Counted from the stretch's first letter, positions 1-10,970 are shown. The stretch: 64,000 nucleotides of DNA from Campanula takesimana (GCA_026119855.1 JAOWBW010000158.1:1238976-1302975); one strand, 5' to 3'. Program-made: numbers and translations. Notes: generated by a model not told the origin, from the sequence alone.

Positions 1-172
1 TATGTGCGAGAGGTCGTGGTATCGTGAACATTATTTAAGGTTACTACGTGATGGTTTAGAATGGACAATTGAGGAATTTGAGAAATGGCGGAACTATCGT
101 ATCCGTAGCTATTTGGTCTTTCGGGTAAGTCCCGTTAAAATTCGGGTCGAATTTTCTTTAAGGGGGAGTGAA
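1..172 (+). mobile_element. 3' end of a Tekay/Del-like Ty3 element, with PPT
   Basis: This is the last internal sequence of a Ty3/gypsy element whose body lies left of the window. It ends in a purine-rich tract (TTTAAGGGGGAGTGAA) directly before the LTR, the normal plus-strand primer. Just before it is a GGTCGAATTTTC segment that closely matches the end of the LARD-like array at 11900-26333 (GAGGACGAATTTTC). A short reading frame (2-217) runs through this stretch into the LTR. It has no domain I recognise, so I do not call it a gene. Confidence 0.7.
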
Positions 173-3004
173 TGTCACGACCCAAAAACTAGGCTCTATT
201 TTATTAGTAATAAATAATTATTATTTATTTATTTGCTTAATTATTTATTTAAATATTTTGTGTGCATTTTATGTTCATCATAATTATGCTTAGCATTTTA
301 TTTGAGTCATTCGGGTTAGTGTAATATTATTGGGTCTTAATAGTTAGTAGGGAGTGTAAGTATTTTTGTGTAGTGTAGAGGAGGGGCCCGGTATAAGTTT
401 TGGAAATAATTCCCCTACTCCCTCTCTTCTCCCTCACCTCCCTACTCTTTCACCCTCACTCTTTCATTTCTCTCTCCCAGCTTTCTCCCTCTCCATTTGT
501 CAAAAAAAGGGTACGTTTTCTTTCTCTCTTCTCTCTTCATTTTCTTCATCTTCCTCTCATTATCTCTCATTTCTCATAACTTGAATCTTGTTTAGATCGT
601 CGATAGGATCGCGTAGAGTCAAAAATATTTGAAATCCATCAACTTTGAGAAAATCCGGGTAAGTTGCTTTTCCCCCATTAATATGCTAAATTGTTCATAT
701 CCTGCTTATATAATGCTTTAGTTGTTATATTTGAAGTTTGGTTGAGTTTAGAATTTATTTGGAATTTATTTGAGTTTTGGCAAAAAATGGTGTTCTTGGG
801 AATGTTGGGGTTTGAATCTTGTTGTGGGTAGCTAGATGTTGTTATTTATGTCCATTTCAAGTTCACAAGTTGTTTTGGTGCATTATTATGCTTATTGGAA
901 GTCTTGATTTTGAGTATTAGAGAAATGGTGAAGTTTTGGGTAAAATTTGGTTACATGGGTTCTTCTGCGTTTTTTCTGAATTTAGGAGGTGCTCGGCCGA
1001 GCGCGTCCCTTGACTCGGCCGAGCGGAGCAGACCAGAGAGTCATAATGTTGGAGCCGAGGTTGCTCGGCCGAGTCATATAGAACTGCTCGGCCGAGCACC
1101 CCTCTTTTTCCAGTTTGTCCGTTTTTCGTTCGATCTTCCGGAGGCCATAACTTTCTCATCCGGACTCCGTTTTAGGCGTGTAAACTATCGTTTCGAAGCT
1201 ATCTTCGAGTAATACAAGATGGTATAGGTTTTTCAGTTAAGTTATAAGTTTTATACTTCGGGATTTTATTGGGTGTTTGAGGTTAAGAGGAGTTGTATCG
1301 ATCCATTGTGAACAAGTTTTGTAAATCCAATTGAGTGACTTTATTTAGTTGTTATGATCATTTTGTGATATAAGTGAGGACATCATACCTTGAGACCCTT
1401 TAATTGAAGTTTATTTTACTGATCGGATTGATTTTAGAATAAGACTTGGTCTAGGTTTAGGTGATATCCTATAGTACCTAGAGGGTTGTTTTGGAACACT
1501 AAAGTGTAGGGTTTAGTCCGGTCGTGATCATGTTCTAATAAGGGTAACCTTTTGGATTCGTTTGGGGTGTTTAGAATTGGTTCGTTATAGGCGGAGATAA
1601 AGCGTGAATTGGCTATTGGGTACTTACGGTTTGATTAACCTTAAGGTGTATTCATTCTGATTTCCTACTTTGGAATTCCAGGTGTGATGAGATGGTTGAG
1701 TTCATAGTCCTAGTATATCTTTATGAGTAAATGCTTAGGGTCATTTTGGTAGTAGTCATTGTGCCATTTGTGAGCGACCGTTTGGGTTGTGCTCTTTATG
1801 ATTTACTTGTGGGTATCATATTTAGGATGTATTTGATACGTGCCTTGTCTTGGAATCATCTTGTTTTAATGATCAATGTTGTTGTGCTCTTTATGAGAAA
1901 TTCTGTTTATCGTTGTTGTGCTCTTCATGAGAAACTCTTGTTATCGTTGTTGTTAAACTCTTCATGAGTACCCGTTGCAACTTTATGGTGATTATTTGGT
2001 ATGGTTCCCTACTTTGGAATCCTTAGTTGTTTACCGTGCTAGTATTTTATTTCTTAGCATGATTGAAAGTCCAGCTGGTTAAATTGTGTATCGAGTCAGG
2101 CAATGGATAATGCTATAATGGCACGAGCCAAGTCCAGTATAGCATCGCCCATTGGTCCTTCTGTCCTCATCCAGATTGGCCTTGGTTGGGATGAGCTAGC
2201 TCCGTTGTGGGTATTCTAGCTAATCGTTTTGGAGCATGACTTTGTGGCATGGCTCCCGCCCCTTGTGGCACTTTACATTGTTATTGGTTCCGGTACCGGG
2301 TTTCTCTTCAGCTTTTATGCTACTATGAAGATGGTTTGTTGATTGATGGGTTGATTGGTCGCTTCTGACTGGGGATTCCTCTTAAGCTTTCATGCTATTA
2401 TGAAGATGATGAATTGTTGGTTATTGAAGCTGCGCAGCGACCTTTATTTGGTTCTTTCAGTTGGGAAACCTTGGCTAATATCCTTTGTTATGTGTTTACT
2501 TTCCGCTGCTATCTGTTGACTGTTATTTGTTACATGCTATGTGATATTTATCATTGTTTATTTCTTATTGCATTATAGCATGTCATGTAGTTGCATTAGT
2601 AACTTACTGAGATTTTATCTCACCCCGTTTATTTCCATCTTTGTTTTTCCTTAACCCCCCCCAGGAGGAAAAGGATTAGGATTCGTGGATCGAGGAGGAC
2701 GTCGAGAGGATTAAGATTTTGGGGCAGGTTGTTATGGATTGGTTTACATTATTTAAATGTATAACCTTTTGGGGATAGTTTTACCATTATTGACGTCATT
2801 AAGAATTGTATATTTTATTCTTTTGGGTATAAGCTGTGGAGCTTATGTTAGATGTACCTTATTGATTTAAACTTGGATTTGTAAAACCTTGTGTTATCAT
2901 CTTATGGTTAAAAATGGAATTTTTAACTTCTATATTTTAGAGTTTTGGTTTTAAGTCAACGTCCAGCTCGCGTATTCCGGACCCGCGGGTTCGGGGTCGC
3001 GACA
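173..3004 (+). repeat. 2.8-kb 3' LTR, Tekay/Del-like Ty3 element
   Basis: The LTR starts TGTCACGACCC and ends GGGTCGCGACA, which are near-perfect inverted ends, and it follows a polypurine tract. The 2832-bp length, the CGACCC ends and the upstream GA-rich motif fit chromovirus LTRs of the Tekay/Del group. The interior is non-coding. It holds a CT-rich stretch (400-560), a cluster of GC-rich palindromes (990-1098), short tandem repeats containing GCTCTTTATGA or GCTCTTCATGA (1790-1965), and a repeated GCTTTTATGCTACTATGAAG-like unit (2310-2420). The 5' LTR is outside the window, so its age cannot be estimated. It is inserted in the Tat-type LTR that resumes at 3005. Confidence 0.8.
990..1098. 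repeat. Cluster of four CGGCCG-core palindromes in LTR
   Basis: There are four copies of a GCTCGGCCGAGC-type palindrome, starting at 991, 1013 (first base A), 1063 (last base T) and 1086. The fourth extends to a perfect 14-mer (TGCTCGGCCGAGCA). Spacings are 22, 50 and 23 bp. Each copy fits the form N4-CG-NN-CG-N4, also seen with different arms in other element families of this window. Confidence 0.85.
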
Positions 3005-4285
3005 CCACGGCTTGGCTAGAGCGGTGAATTAACCTAGGATGTCTACTTGATTTTAAGAGTCGCCACCCACGTTTTTAGAGGAACGCGAGAAAACCTAAAG
3101 AAAGCCAATTTTTGTACGAAAATCAGAGATTCGGGAGAGAAGGGTTCGGGGGTTAGGTGACGGAGTGGGAAGTACTTAAACACCCACTCCGCCCCGCTTA
3201 CGCGGGTCTTGCTACTTTTGGTGTTCTAATGCTAAATGTCCTTCAATTTAATAATAAGAGAAATGTGCTAACAATTATAATGAAAAGAAAGGGGAAATTT
3301 ATAGAGGAAAAATAAAGGAGAATTGTTTATTTATTGATTTATGCTAAAGATTACATGTCGAATTATTGTTAGATAATTACATTAAGAAATGAGAATGTAA
3401 ATTAAAGAAGAGATTAAAATGTAGGGAGATAACCTTAACCAACTTTAATGTAATAAAGTAGTCATTTGGTCATGTCCCAATTGATGGGGATTGCATACAT
3501 TACTAAGACATGTAAAATAAGAGAAGAAGAATAAAGTACCTTAAGAAAGAGGACATCAAACTTGGACTTGAAAATGGTGTTGTTGTAGGGAAATTGTTGT
3601 AGAACAATTTGTGTAGAGTCTTGTTGCTAAGAACTCTTATTGGGAGAATTTGTGTATAGTGTTGTTTGTGAATCAAAGTTGAGGTCTAAGGTCCAAGAAT
3701 GGAGGCCAAGGTCCAAAAATGAGGTAGAAGAAGATGGCTTTTATAGGTAAAAATAGGAGGGAATGTTTGGAGGGAAATTGGTCAATCCATGTGAGATGGA
3801 ATTGACCAATCACAAATAAGATAAATAAAATAATAAATAAATAATAAAGAGAAAATCAAATAATAATAAAAAAGAATATTTTGTTTTTATGAAGAATGGC
3901 TAGAATAAAGGATTTGGGAGTTATGAAATAAGGGGGAATGAATGTGGATGTAAAAAAGAGGTGTTTGTGATCAAGAAGAGATTTTCTAAATAAGAAAAGG
4001 GAGGGAAAAATGGTGCTATCCGTTACTGCCAAAGCGGGAAGCGCGCGGGTCCGGCCTATTGGACCAAACGCGCGCGCGACCCATTGACGGTGCCGGAAGC
4101 GCCCACGGACTAAAACGACAGAATGATAGAAATGACTCTAAAAGTTAACTTTGTTATGCAGTTTAGTCCAAAACTAACGGAATCAGTTAGGAACTTAACC
4201 GAAGTAACAGAAATTAACAAAAATATGTTAAATAAAAATACTATGTATGCACTCGGGGTGAGAGGTCCAAGGCAGGGTGTTTACA
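3005..4285 (-). repeat. Inverted Tat-type LTR, 3' tip displaced by insertion
   Basis: Read on the minus strand this begins TGTAAACACCCTGCC at 4285. It follows the same course as the complete LTRs at 26547-27825 and 42489-43779: AACGGATAGCACC region, TATAAAAGCC, GCAAGACCCGCGTAAGCGGG, then GCTCTAGCCAAGCCGTGG. It stops about 20 bp short of the expected GGGTATCTACA end, exactly where the Tekay-like LTR ends. That element therefore inserted here, with CCACG the expected TSD, and the missing tip should lie left of the window. Confidence 0.85.
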
Positions 4286-4577
4286 AGGGGCTCTGTAGAT
4301 ACCCCGCCTTGGACCTCTCATGTCCCGATTGCATACACATTCTATGTCTTCCTCTTTTCTGTTAAGTTTTGTTACTTTTTGATAACTTTCGTTACTTTCC
4401 TTTAAGTTCTTGACTTACTCCGTTAGTCTTGGACTTGACTAAGTGACAAAGTCAACCTTGATTTTTTGTTTTGTTGACTTTTGTGGTGTTCGTTAAGTTT
4501 CTGACAGATTTCGTTAGTTTTGGGGCTTAACTGCATAACGGGGTTAACTTTTGGGCTAAAATATGGATTTTCTGAAG

Positions 4578-4655
4578 GCGGGACGTGCGCGACTTTTCCC
4601 TCCTTTGTGGGAGGCGTACGCTTCCCATAGGGGGGTGGGATGTGCGCGCTTCCCA
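4578..4655. repeat. CGNNCG dyad cluster in Tat-type LTR
   Basis: Three GC-rich dyads have cores CGTGCG (4584), CGTACG (4615) and CGCG (4645). The middle one is a near-perfect palindrome (GGGAGGCGTACGCTTCCC). Centre-to-centre distances are about 29-31 bp, close to three helical turns. The equivalent LTR at 26547 has three CG-rich cores at 29-bp spacing. Confidence 0.6.
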
Positions 4656-4779
4656 CCTCCAGAATCCCAGATTTTGCCAAATTTCTCTCCTTTTCTGATT
4701 TGTAACCCCCAAGGCCATTATGCCTTGGCTTGATCCGGGGAAGGGCCATCTTTGTGACCACAAACACTTCCATAACACC

Positions 4780-4787
4780 TATAAATA
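4780..4787 (+). promoter_or_regulatory. TATA box of Tat-type LTR
   Basis: TATAAATA sits at the position equivalent to TATAAAAA in the related LTRs (27079, 43022), before a T/A-rich putative transcript start. This is the likely U3/R promoter; no transcript evidence is available. Confidence 0.5.
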
Positions 4788-5493
4788 CCTCTTCATTCCA
4801 CCATGGAAAGGGAGGAAGGATTCTTGACTCAAAAACTCTCTAAAACTCAAAAGTCCATTTTCAAAGAGTGGTTACTATAGACAAATTAGTTATTCCCCAT
4901 TCAAGCACAAGGTACAATGTTTATTATTTTCTTCTAAAATCTCGATCTTATTTTCTTTCTTCATCTTTCATCTCTTCTAATGTGTATGCAATCTCCATAA
5001 AAATGAATACAACCGAAATTCCACTTCACTATTGAAGTTTGGTCAAGGTTACATTCCAACATTCTAAACATCTCTTTTAATTTACCATTTACTTCTTAAT
5101 GTAATCGTTTGACATGTAATTGTTGGAATCAAATAAATAAAATAAGTCTCTTTTTATTTCCCTTTGCAACTCCCCTTTTCTTTATATTATAATTGTTAGC
5201 ACATCTTTAATATTACTAAAATAAGGACATTTAGCATTAGAACACCAATAGTAGCAAGACCCGTGTAAGCGGGGCGGAGTGGGTGTTTAAGTACTTCCCA
5301 CTCCATCACCTAACCCCCGAACACTTCTTTTCCTGAATCTCTGATTTGGTATATAAATTTAGGCTATTTCTTTAGGTTTTTCTTATGTTCCCTTAATAAC
5401 ATAGGTGGCGACTCTACAAATTAAAACAAGTTAGACATCCTAGGATCCTTCCACCGCTCTAGCCAAGTAGTGGGCTTTCCCGGGGTATCTACA

Positions 5494-6627
5494 GATGTAT
5501 GGCGTTTCCTCCTTGACGGAACATTCCCATCAGACGCATCACCTAAAGCAAAGATAGCCCTCAAACGGTTTACCGCCCAATTCGTTATCATAGGTGATCG
5601 CCTCTATAAGAAATACCACGAGCAGTGTCTACTCTATGCCGACGAGCACGAAGCCGTAGAAATCATGGACCAAGTCCATCAAGGAGTCTCTGGAACCCAC
5701 ATGAATGGCAATATTCTAGCAAAGAAAGTCATACAACTAGGGTACTATTGGGCTACAATGGAAGCCGACTGCACCGATATGGTTAAGAAATGCCACAAGT
5801 GCCAAATACATGCCAACTTGCAACACGCACCACCGTCCGTGTTATACCCCATGACATACCCTTGGCCATTTTCTATATGGGGAATAGACGTCATTGGCAA
5901 AGTCTCACCGACATGTCATAATGGGCACTCATTCGTATTGGGCACTCATGAAATGATATCTTAGAATGGCTCGCACTTTGAGAAAGAATGCGACCAACTA
6001 CTTGCAGAGTACAAGATAGAGAGACATCAGTCGTCACCGTACTGACCACAAACCAATAGAGCAGTCGAAGCTGCTAACAAAACCATAGAGACCATCATTA
6101 GAAAAATGGCTAAAACTGGCAGAGACTGGCCCGATAAGATACCTTTCGCACTCTGGGGATACCGTACTTCAATCCGCATGGCCACCGGTGAAATTCCCTA
6201 CGCCCTAGTCTATGGGATGGAAGCAGTGCTACCAATCGAATTAGAAGTACCATCACTAAGGGTTCTCCTAGAAAACCAAGTGAATGAAGTTGCATGGTTA
6301 GACAGCTGTTATGAACAACTAGCCCTGCTAGATGAATGACGACTTCGAGCCACCGAGCATATCCAAGTGTATCAACGGAGAATGGCCCGAGCATTTAATA
6401 AAAAAGTCAAGTCCAGAAACATCAAAGAAGGAGACCTTATCCTACGTGAACATCGTCCTGGACCATTCAATCCTATGGGAAAGTGAGGACCAAGATGGTT
6501 AGGCCCTTACATAGTCAAGAAAGTAATCTCCGTAGGAGCGGTACAACTCGCAAACCTAGATGGAGATCAACTGCCGAAGCCCGTCAACTTGGACAAGCTG
6601 AGAATTTCTAGACAGCCCCAAGGCTGT
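5494..6627 (+). pseudogene. Decayed Tat integrase fragment (first plus copy)
   Basis: The fragment begins in the linker between RNase H and integrase (VWRFLLDGTFPSD) and contains the zinc-binding region (H...GTHMNGN..., CHKC). It then enters the catalytic core at WGIDVIGK, with the first catalytic Asp. An internal deletion near 5935 removes most of the core between the first and second catalytic Asp and joins the frame to a stop. After it the frame resumes at the conserved NGSHFE block and continues through WGYRTS and YGMEAV to the C-terminal GPYIVKKV region. Further stops lie near 6042, 6337 and 6484. It is non-functional. The upstream half of pol is replaced by the LTR ending at 5493. The closest relative in the window is element H. 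Confidence 0.9.
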
Positions 6628-7118
6628 TAAACCACCAAAAATCTCTCATAATCAGTCTCTCTCCCATACCCACGAAATTTGGAAGATCAAAGGCCTTTAG
6701 TCAAAGCCATCCATAGGATTCTTGAAGAAAACGCTTAGGTAAAATCCTTGCTTTCTATCTTCTCATCTCCTTCTTTGCTTTGAAGTAGTGTGATTCCATC
6801 AAAGGATCAGCCTAGAGCCTTTCCAATCCATGGAGATGGTCTCGAAGCACATGATCCGACATCCCAAATAAATAAGCAATTATTTATTTGTTTGTTTTTC
6901 TCTTTTGATACATGAATGCATGATTTTCAAACGATGATGATGATTTCTTAGCAAGACCAATCCTAGATTGGGTGAATTGGGTGCTCCTTGACCTTACCAA
7001 TTCATAACTTAACCCCCGAATCTAGACATCTCGGTATGTGTTCCGACAATAACATGGTGGCGACTCTCAAATCAACAAGAAGGTAAATCGAAGGACGAAA
7101 ACGTGCCTCGAAGCAAAA
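6628..7118 (+). other. Non-coding; probable remnant Tat-like LTR 3' part
   Basis: No reading frame. The right part (about 6940-7060) keeps the order of landmarks found near the ends of Tat-type LTRs here: GCAAGACC, a short interval, AACTTAACCCCCGAATCT, then ATGGTGGCGACTCT. The flanking sequence is too diverged to set exact borders. This strip separates two integrase fragments of different subfamilies. Confidence 0.4.
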
Positions 7119-8036
7119 CCTCATGCACAAACACAAGTGCCAACGGTTCTCCAACTCAATCATCTACCGCCCCATCACTTGTATTGCATGACAACCCCGT
7201 GGCCTTTCTTAACTTGGGGAATTGATATTATCGGCAAAATATCTCCAGCTGGGAGTAATGGTCATGAGTTTGCCTTGGTAGCCGTGGATTACTTCACGAA
7301 GTGGGTCGAGGCCAAGTTTTACAAGGTTCTTACCTCAAAGAAGGTCGCAGAGTTCATAAAAGAGAATATCATGTGCCGTTACGGGGTCCCCAATGAGATC
7401 ATCATAGATAATGGTTCACATTTCGAGGGTGAATGCGACCGGTTGTTGGAACAATTTCAAAGTCACTCGCCACAAGTCCTCGCCCTATAGACCACAAACC
7501 AATGGCACAGTGGAATCCGCCAACAAAACTCTTGAAAGGATCATTCGGAAAATGGCCACGCGAGGAAGAGATTGGCCCGAAAAGCTACACCTAGCGCTTT
7601 TGGGATACCGAACTTCAGTTAGGACTGCCACCGGAGAAACTCTGTTTGCCTTTACTTATGGGATGGAAGCCATGCTCCCGGCCAAGTTGGAAGTCCCATT
7701 ATTAAGAATCCTGTTGGAGAATAAAATCCACGATGTAGACTGGCTCAGTAGCCGGCACGATGAGTTGGCCTTATTGGATGAGCAGCGATTGAAAGCAATG
7801 GAGCATATCCGTGCTTACCAAGGAAGGATGGCGCGGGCCTTTGATAAGAAGGTAAAGCCCCAAGAAATTTGGGTAGGAGATTTGGTTCTCAAGGAGAAAC
7901 CCCCGGGGAGGTCGAACCCTGATGGAAAATGGGAGCCCATGTGGATTGGTCCCTTCGTGATTCAGGAAATCTTTTCAGGAGGCGCAATGAGACTTGCAGA
8001 TTTGGATGGCAATCCCATCACACCCAGTCAACGGTG
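7119..8036 (+). pseudogene. Decayed Tat integrase fragment (second plus copy)
   Basis: The fragment starts in the last zinc-finger residues (HKCQ), then shifts frame into WPFLTWGIDIIGK with the first catalytic Asp. It continues DYFTKWVEA, the second Asp in IDNGSHFE, and after another frameshift near 7450 the PYRPQTNGTVESANK block with the catalytic Glu. It runs on through GYRTSVRTATGE and YGMEAMLP to the C-terminal GDLVLKE and IGPFVIQEI region. The catalytic triad is recognisable, but the frameshifts and the missing N-terminus make it a pseudogene. It is a different subfamily from the copy at 5494-6627. Confidence 0.9.
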
Positions 8037-8130
8037 ACAAGCTCCGCCGATATTTTGCCTAAGGAAATGAGTTCTCCTAATAATAATAATAATAAAAAAA
8101 AAACTATACTTTAGGTGCTAAAGAATATAC

Positions 8131-8166
8131 CCACCTAGATTGAAAACCCATTTGGGTGGTCTAGAG
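8131..8166 (+). other. Tat 3'-UTR hairpin module 1
   Basis: A short inverted repeat follows an A-rich run. The outer stem is CTAGA/TCTAG and the inner stem ACCC/GGGT with loop ATTT. The same module appears in other Tat 3' UTRs at 10897-10932 (minus), 30394-30424 and 31094-31130, with changes on both sides of the stems. Confidence 0.6.
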
Positions 8167-8199
8167 ATAAAATAGGGTTGCACCACAATTCATGGAAAA

Positions 8200-8254
8200 G
8201 AACTACGACGACCTGAGCCCTTAGGCCTATTTGTAAAAGGGGAACGTAGGCAGC
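8200..8254 (+). other. Tat 3'-UTR hairpin module 2
   Basis: The conserved block GAACTACG..GACCTGAG is followed, after a variable interval, by AACGTAGGCAGCC. CTACG and CGTAG can pair. Other copies are at 10721-10775 (minus), 30566-30611 and 41491-41534. Its position just downstream of integrase marks it as part of the Tat 3' untranslated region. Confidence 0.6.
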
Positions 8255-8255
8255 C

Positions 8256-8896
8256 AATTATTGGTCTGGTCTTAAAAATAAATAAAAATCCAAATTCGGT
8301 TCTAAAAGAGGCTTCACACAGATGCAAACGTAGCCTTACAAAGATTAAAGATCGCAAGACAGTAGAGTCGGCTTCTTATGGGAAGAGGCCTCGGACCGAT
8401 GAGTGATCACGTGGCAGTGGCGACGTCTCCTTCCTTTTGATGCATGAGTAGATAGGATCCCCCATGCTCTCTTTTTGTTGATGATGTATTTATTGCCTCA
8501 GCGTAGGTGAAGACAATTTTTCTTTCTCTGGTTCACATCCGGTTGGTCAGCCGAGGGTTATTTTTATGAGATGAATTCATGTTGGGTCATTTGTAGGTGA
8601 TGTATGAAATGTTTCTAGTGAGTTTCTGAGGTGATTGAGGCATGTTTTGACTTGTTGGGCAACCTAATATTTGAGCAGAGTCATTGTTGTCTGAGCTGAG
8701 GAGATGTCTCGTACGAGACATTGATGTCTCGTACGAGTCATCTTACGAATCTGCGGCTGTTTCTCCTTTTTTGTTCGAGGATTTGGTCTCCGAACTTGTA
8801 TATAAACACCTCTAGTCCGTCCTAGAATACCATGCAGCCTTAAATCAGTTCTGGGAACTTTTCTCTTGGAGTAGAATTCTCAACCTTTTGCTCCCA
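8256..8896 (+). other. Non-coding stretch between integrase and accessory ORF
   Basis: No supported gene. It holds the end of the Tat 3' UTR, a pair of palindromes (8704-8741) and the run-up to the accessory reading frame. TATATAAAC at about 8799-8807 is a plausible TATA box, roughly 95 bp before the ATG at 8897. Confidence 0.5.
8704..8741. repeat. Paired CGTACG palindromes, left of accessory ORF
   Basis: A perfect 18-bp palindrome, ATGTCTCGTACGAGACAT (8704-8721), is followed 20 bp later by a second copy with one mismatch (8724-8741). Two further copies, also 20 bp apart, lie beyond the other end of the accessory ORF (10813-10848). Confidence 0.85.
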
Positions 8897-10567
8897 ATGG
8901 CCCCGAATAAGTCCGTCCCTTCATTAATAATTGTTGATGAGTTTTCCTTGGACTCGGAATCGGTGGAATGCTACAAGAATGACTTAGCAACGTTCTTTTA
9001 CTCGTTTTATAAGGCTCATTAAGGAAGGTTCGTAGAGATGTTCGGTTTTATGATTCTTTTCACCTTGAAGAACCTAAAACTGGATTGGGACCTTTTAAAG
9101 GGAGTTGCACGCTTTTGGGATCCTTCGACTCATCTATTCAACTTTTTACTTAATGAGATGGTCCCCATTGTAGAGAAGATGGCAGCTATCCTGGATATGC
9201 CATTGACAGGGGTGATTGCGGTGTCCATGTATGACAACGTACCGGCGGATTCTCTCAGGGATCTATTGAGTGTAGGCCTTACCGAGGCGCAGAGTTACAT
9301 TCATAACCGCTATGTTGATCTCCATGTTTTGCCTAGGATATTTAGAGGTCGTGTGACATGTACTCACGGTGTGGATTCCCTATGTTGCCTCATGGCATTG
9401 TGCAGATTTCGAAGCGTACTTTTTATGAGCAAGTGTGGCATGGCGGACACAGAGCTCGTGGACATCGTTTTACAAGTTAGAGGATGGGCCTTCAATGTCG
9501 TTCCTCTTATCTTAGGGGAGACCCTTCATGGTCTTGATGAGTTAAATCGAACCGACTCTATAACCCGGGGAAGTCCCTTGTTATTGACCATTTGGCTTAG
9601 AGAACATTTTAAACTGTTGGACTCCCCGACCGAGTAGTCTCCTTATACATTCCATAGGCGGAGATTGTTGGTGAAGGGTCTTAGCATTGAGGAATGGGCT
9701 CATCTTTTTGCTAAAGCAGAGACCGATGATATTGCTTGGTGTCCACCCTTATAGAAGGTGAGGAGGTTCGTAGCTAATACCCTTGGGTACGACAGGGTCG
9801 TCCTTCCGGGTTTGAGAGATTCTTCTTTTAAATTTGAGGAATGGGCTTATCTTTTTGCTAAAGCAGAGACCGATGATATTGCTTGGTGTCCACCCTTATA
9901 GAAGGTGAGGAGGTTCATAGCTAATACCCTTGGGTATGACAGGGTCGTCCTTCCGGGTTTGAGAGATTCTTCGTTTTAATTTGCTCGAAGGGTGATGCGA
10001 CAGTTCGGTCAACAGCAGGATACTTTTGTGTTAGGGGGACAGCCTCAAGATATTTCTTTCATGGACTCAGAGTTCTCTACGAGCTTGGCTCGTGCTTGGG
10101 GGAAAGGCACAACTATGGACCGTTGGACCAATCTTCGTCAAGATGGAGGGATCGTTTATTTATCAGATAAATATTTAGATTGGTTCCTCAAAGAACTTCG
10201 TCCCAACCCCGAGGGTATTGATGAGATTCGCCGTTCTCTGCTAGGGGGCCAATTCGAACCTAGCTTGAATTTTAGGAAGAAGGAAGCCAAGGGGGATCCT
10301 TCTAATGTTAGAGTAGATGCCACTCAAGACTTTCTGGATAGCGACTTTTACGAGAAGAGGGCCAATGGACTTCCCGGTAAATTTCAAGCTCTTGACAGGC
10401 CTCATGTGTTCACAAGGTTGACTCCTTCAGTGTTCAGTAGACTTGACGTTCCTGGTTTCGAGATACCTTTGCATAAGAGGAAAAGGAATGATAAGGCAGA
10501 CCGTGGTCAAGCCCCTACTAAGTCAAGGAAGAAATTGGTCCTTAAGAGTATCAAGAGATTGCTATAG
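8897..10567 (+). pseudogene. Broken accessory ORF resembling plant-mobile-domain proteins
   Basis: The likely start is ATG 8897; the frame continues with interruptions to the stop at 10565. Readable parts include a segment with FWDPSTHLFNF and VPIVEKMAAILDMP (about 9110-9210), an EEWAHLFAKAETDDIAW segment, and a basic C-terminus (KKRKRND, KSRKKLVLKS). The pattern recalls the aminotransferase-like plant mobile domain family, which some Tat-lineage retrotransposons carry as an extra ORF between pol and the 3' LTR. In-frame stops lie at 9020 (TAA), 9635 (TAG), near 9753 and 9899 (TAG, in both halves of a tandem duplication) and near 9977 (TAA). It is sense to the integrase on its left and antisense to element H on its right. 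Antisense placement is usual for this type of ORF, so H is the more likely owner. The domain call is from memory of the family and is moderate only. Confidence 0.55.
9687..9978 (+). repeat. Tandem duplication of about 146 bp in accessory ORF
   Basis: 9687-9830 and 9835-9978 are nearly identical and differ by a few bases and small indels. Both copies carry the same in-frame TAG after CCACCCTTA, so that stop predates the duplication. Confidence 0.9.
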
Positions 10568-10970
10568 ATAGACCAATGTTTAGATTTTTAGTATTTTATT
10601 TATTTTCTTTTGCAAGTTGGTATTCATGTTAGAAATTTTCCTATTGCTTTCTTGAAATGAATTCAGTTAAGAAGAGAACAAGATTTTGATTTTATTTATT
10701 GAATAGACCAGACCAAAAGGCTGCCTACATTCTCTTTTTACATCAATTAAATAAGGAGCTCAGGTCATCGTAGTTCTTGTTCAAGAAAGAGAAAATAAGT
10801 CTGCTGATTGACATGTCTCGTACAAGACATAGGTATCTCGTACGAGACTGTCCCCTATATTATTATTTTTTTTTTAAATGCACACCCTGATTTTTGCCTA
10901 GACCGCCCTTTCAGGTTTTTAATCTAGCGGGCTTCTTTTCTCGTGCCTTTTTTTGAAATAGGGGATGGAG
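10568..10970 (-). other. 3' untranslated region of element H
   Basis: Downstream of H's integrase stop on the minus strand. In minus order it contains hairpin module 1 (10897-10932, stems CTAGA/TCTAG and CCT/GGG), an A-rich run, two palindromes (10813-10848) and hairpin module 2 (10721-10775). No reading frame belongs here on the minus strand. Confidence 0.65.
10813..10848. repeat. Paired CGTACG palindromes, right of accessory ORF
   Basis: ATGTCTCGTACAAGACAT (10813-10830) and ATCTCGTACGAGAC (10835-10848) have centres 20 bp apart. They are one-mismatch versions of the pair at 8704-8741. Confidence 0.8.

Larger units (their letters stand above)
4294..5493 (+). repeat. Tat-type LTR (divergent subfamily), fragment of a 3' end
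   Basis: The 1200-bp LTR starts TGTAGATACCCC and ends GGGGTATCTACA, a perfect 12-bp inverted terminus. Its second half (GCAAGACCCGTGTAAGCGGGG to CCGCTCTAGCC) matches the other Tat-type LTRs here. Its first half is clearly diverged, so it is a sister subfamily. The 8 bp before it (4286-4293, AGGGGCTC) resemble the end of the internal domain that precedes the LTR at 42489, so it is probably a 3' LTR whose body is gone. The right flank is mid-pol sequence, and I find no TSD. Confidence 0.85.

Noticed and set aside
2..217. Open frame of 71 codons at the left edge
   Set aside because: It runs through the polypurine tract into the LTR and has no domain I recognise; kept only as element 3' end.
366..584. 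72-codon frame in the CT-rich part of the Tekay-like LTR
   Set aside because: Composition-driven (Ser/Leu/Phe from CT repeats), inside an LTR, no domain.
6110..6394. Minus-strand 94-codon frame within the integrase fragment
   Set aside because: Shadow of the plus-strand integrase.
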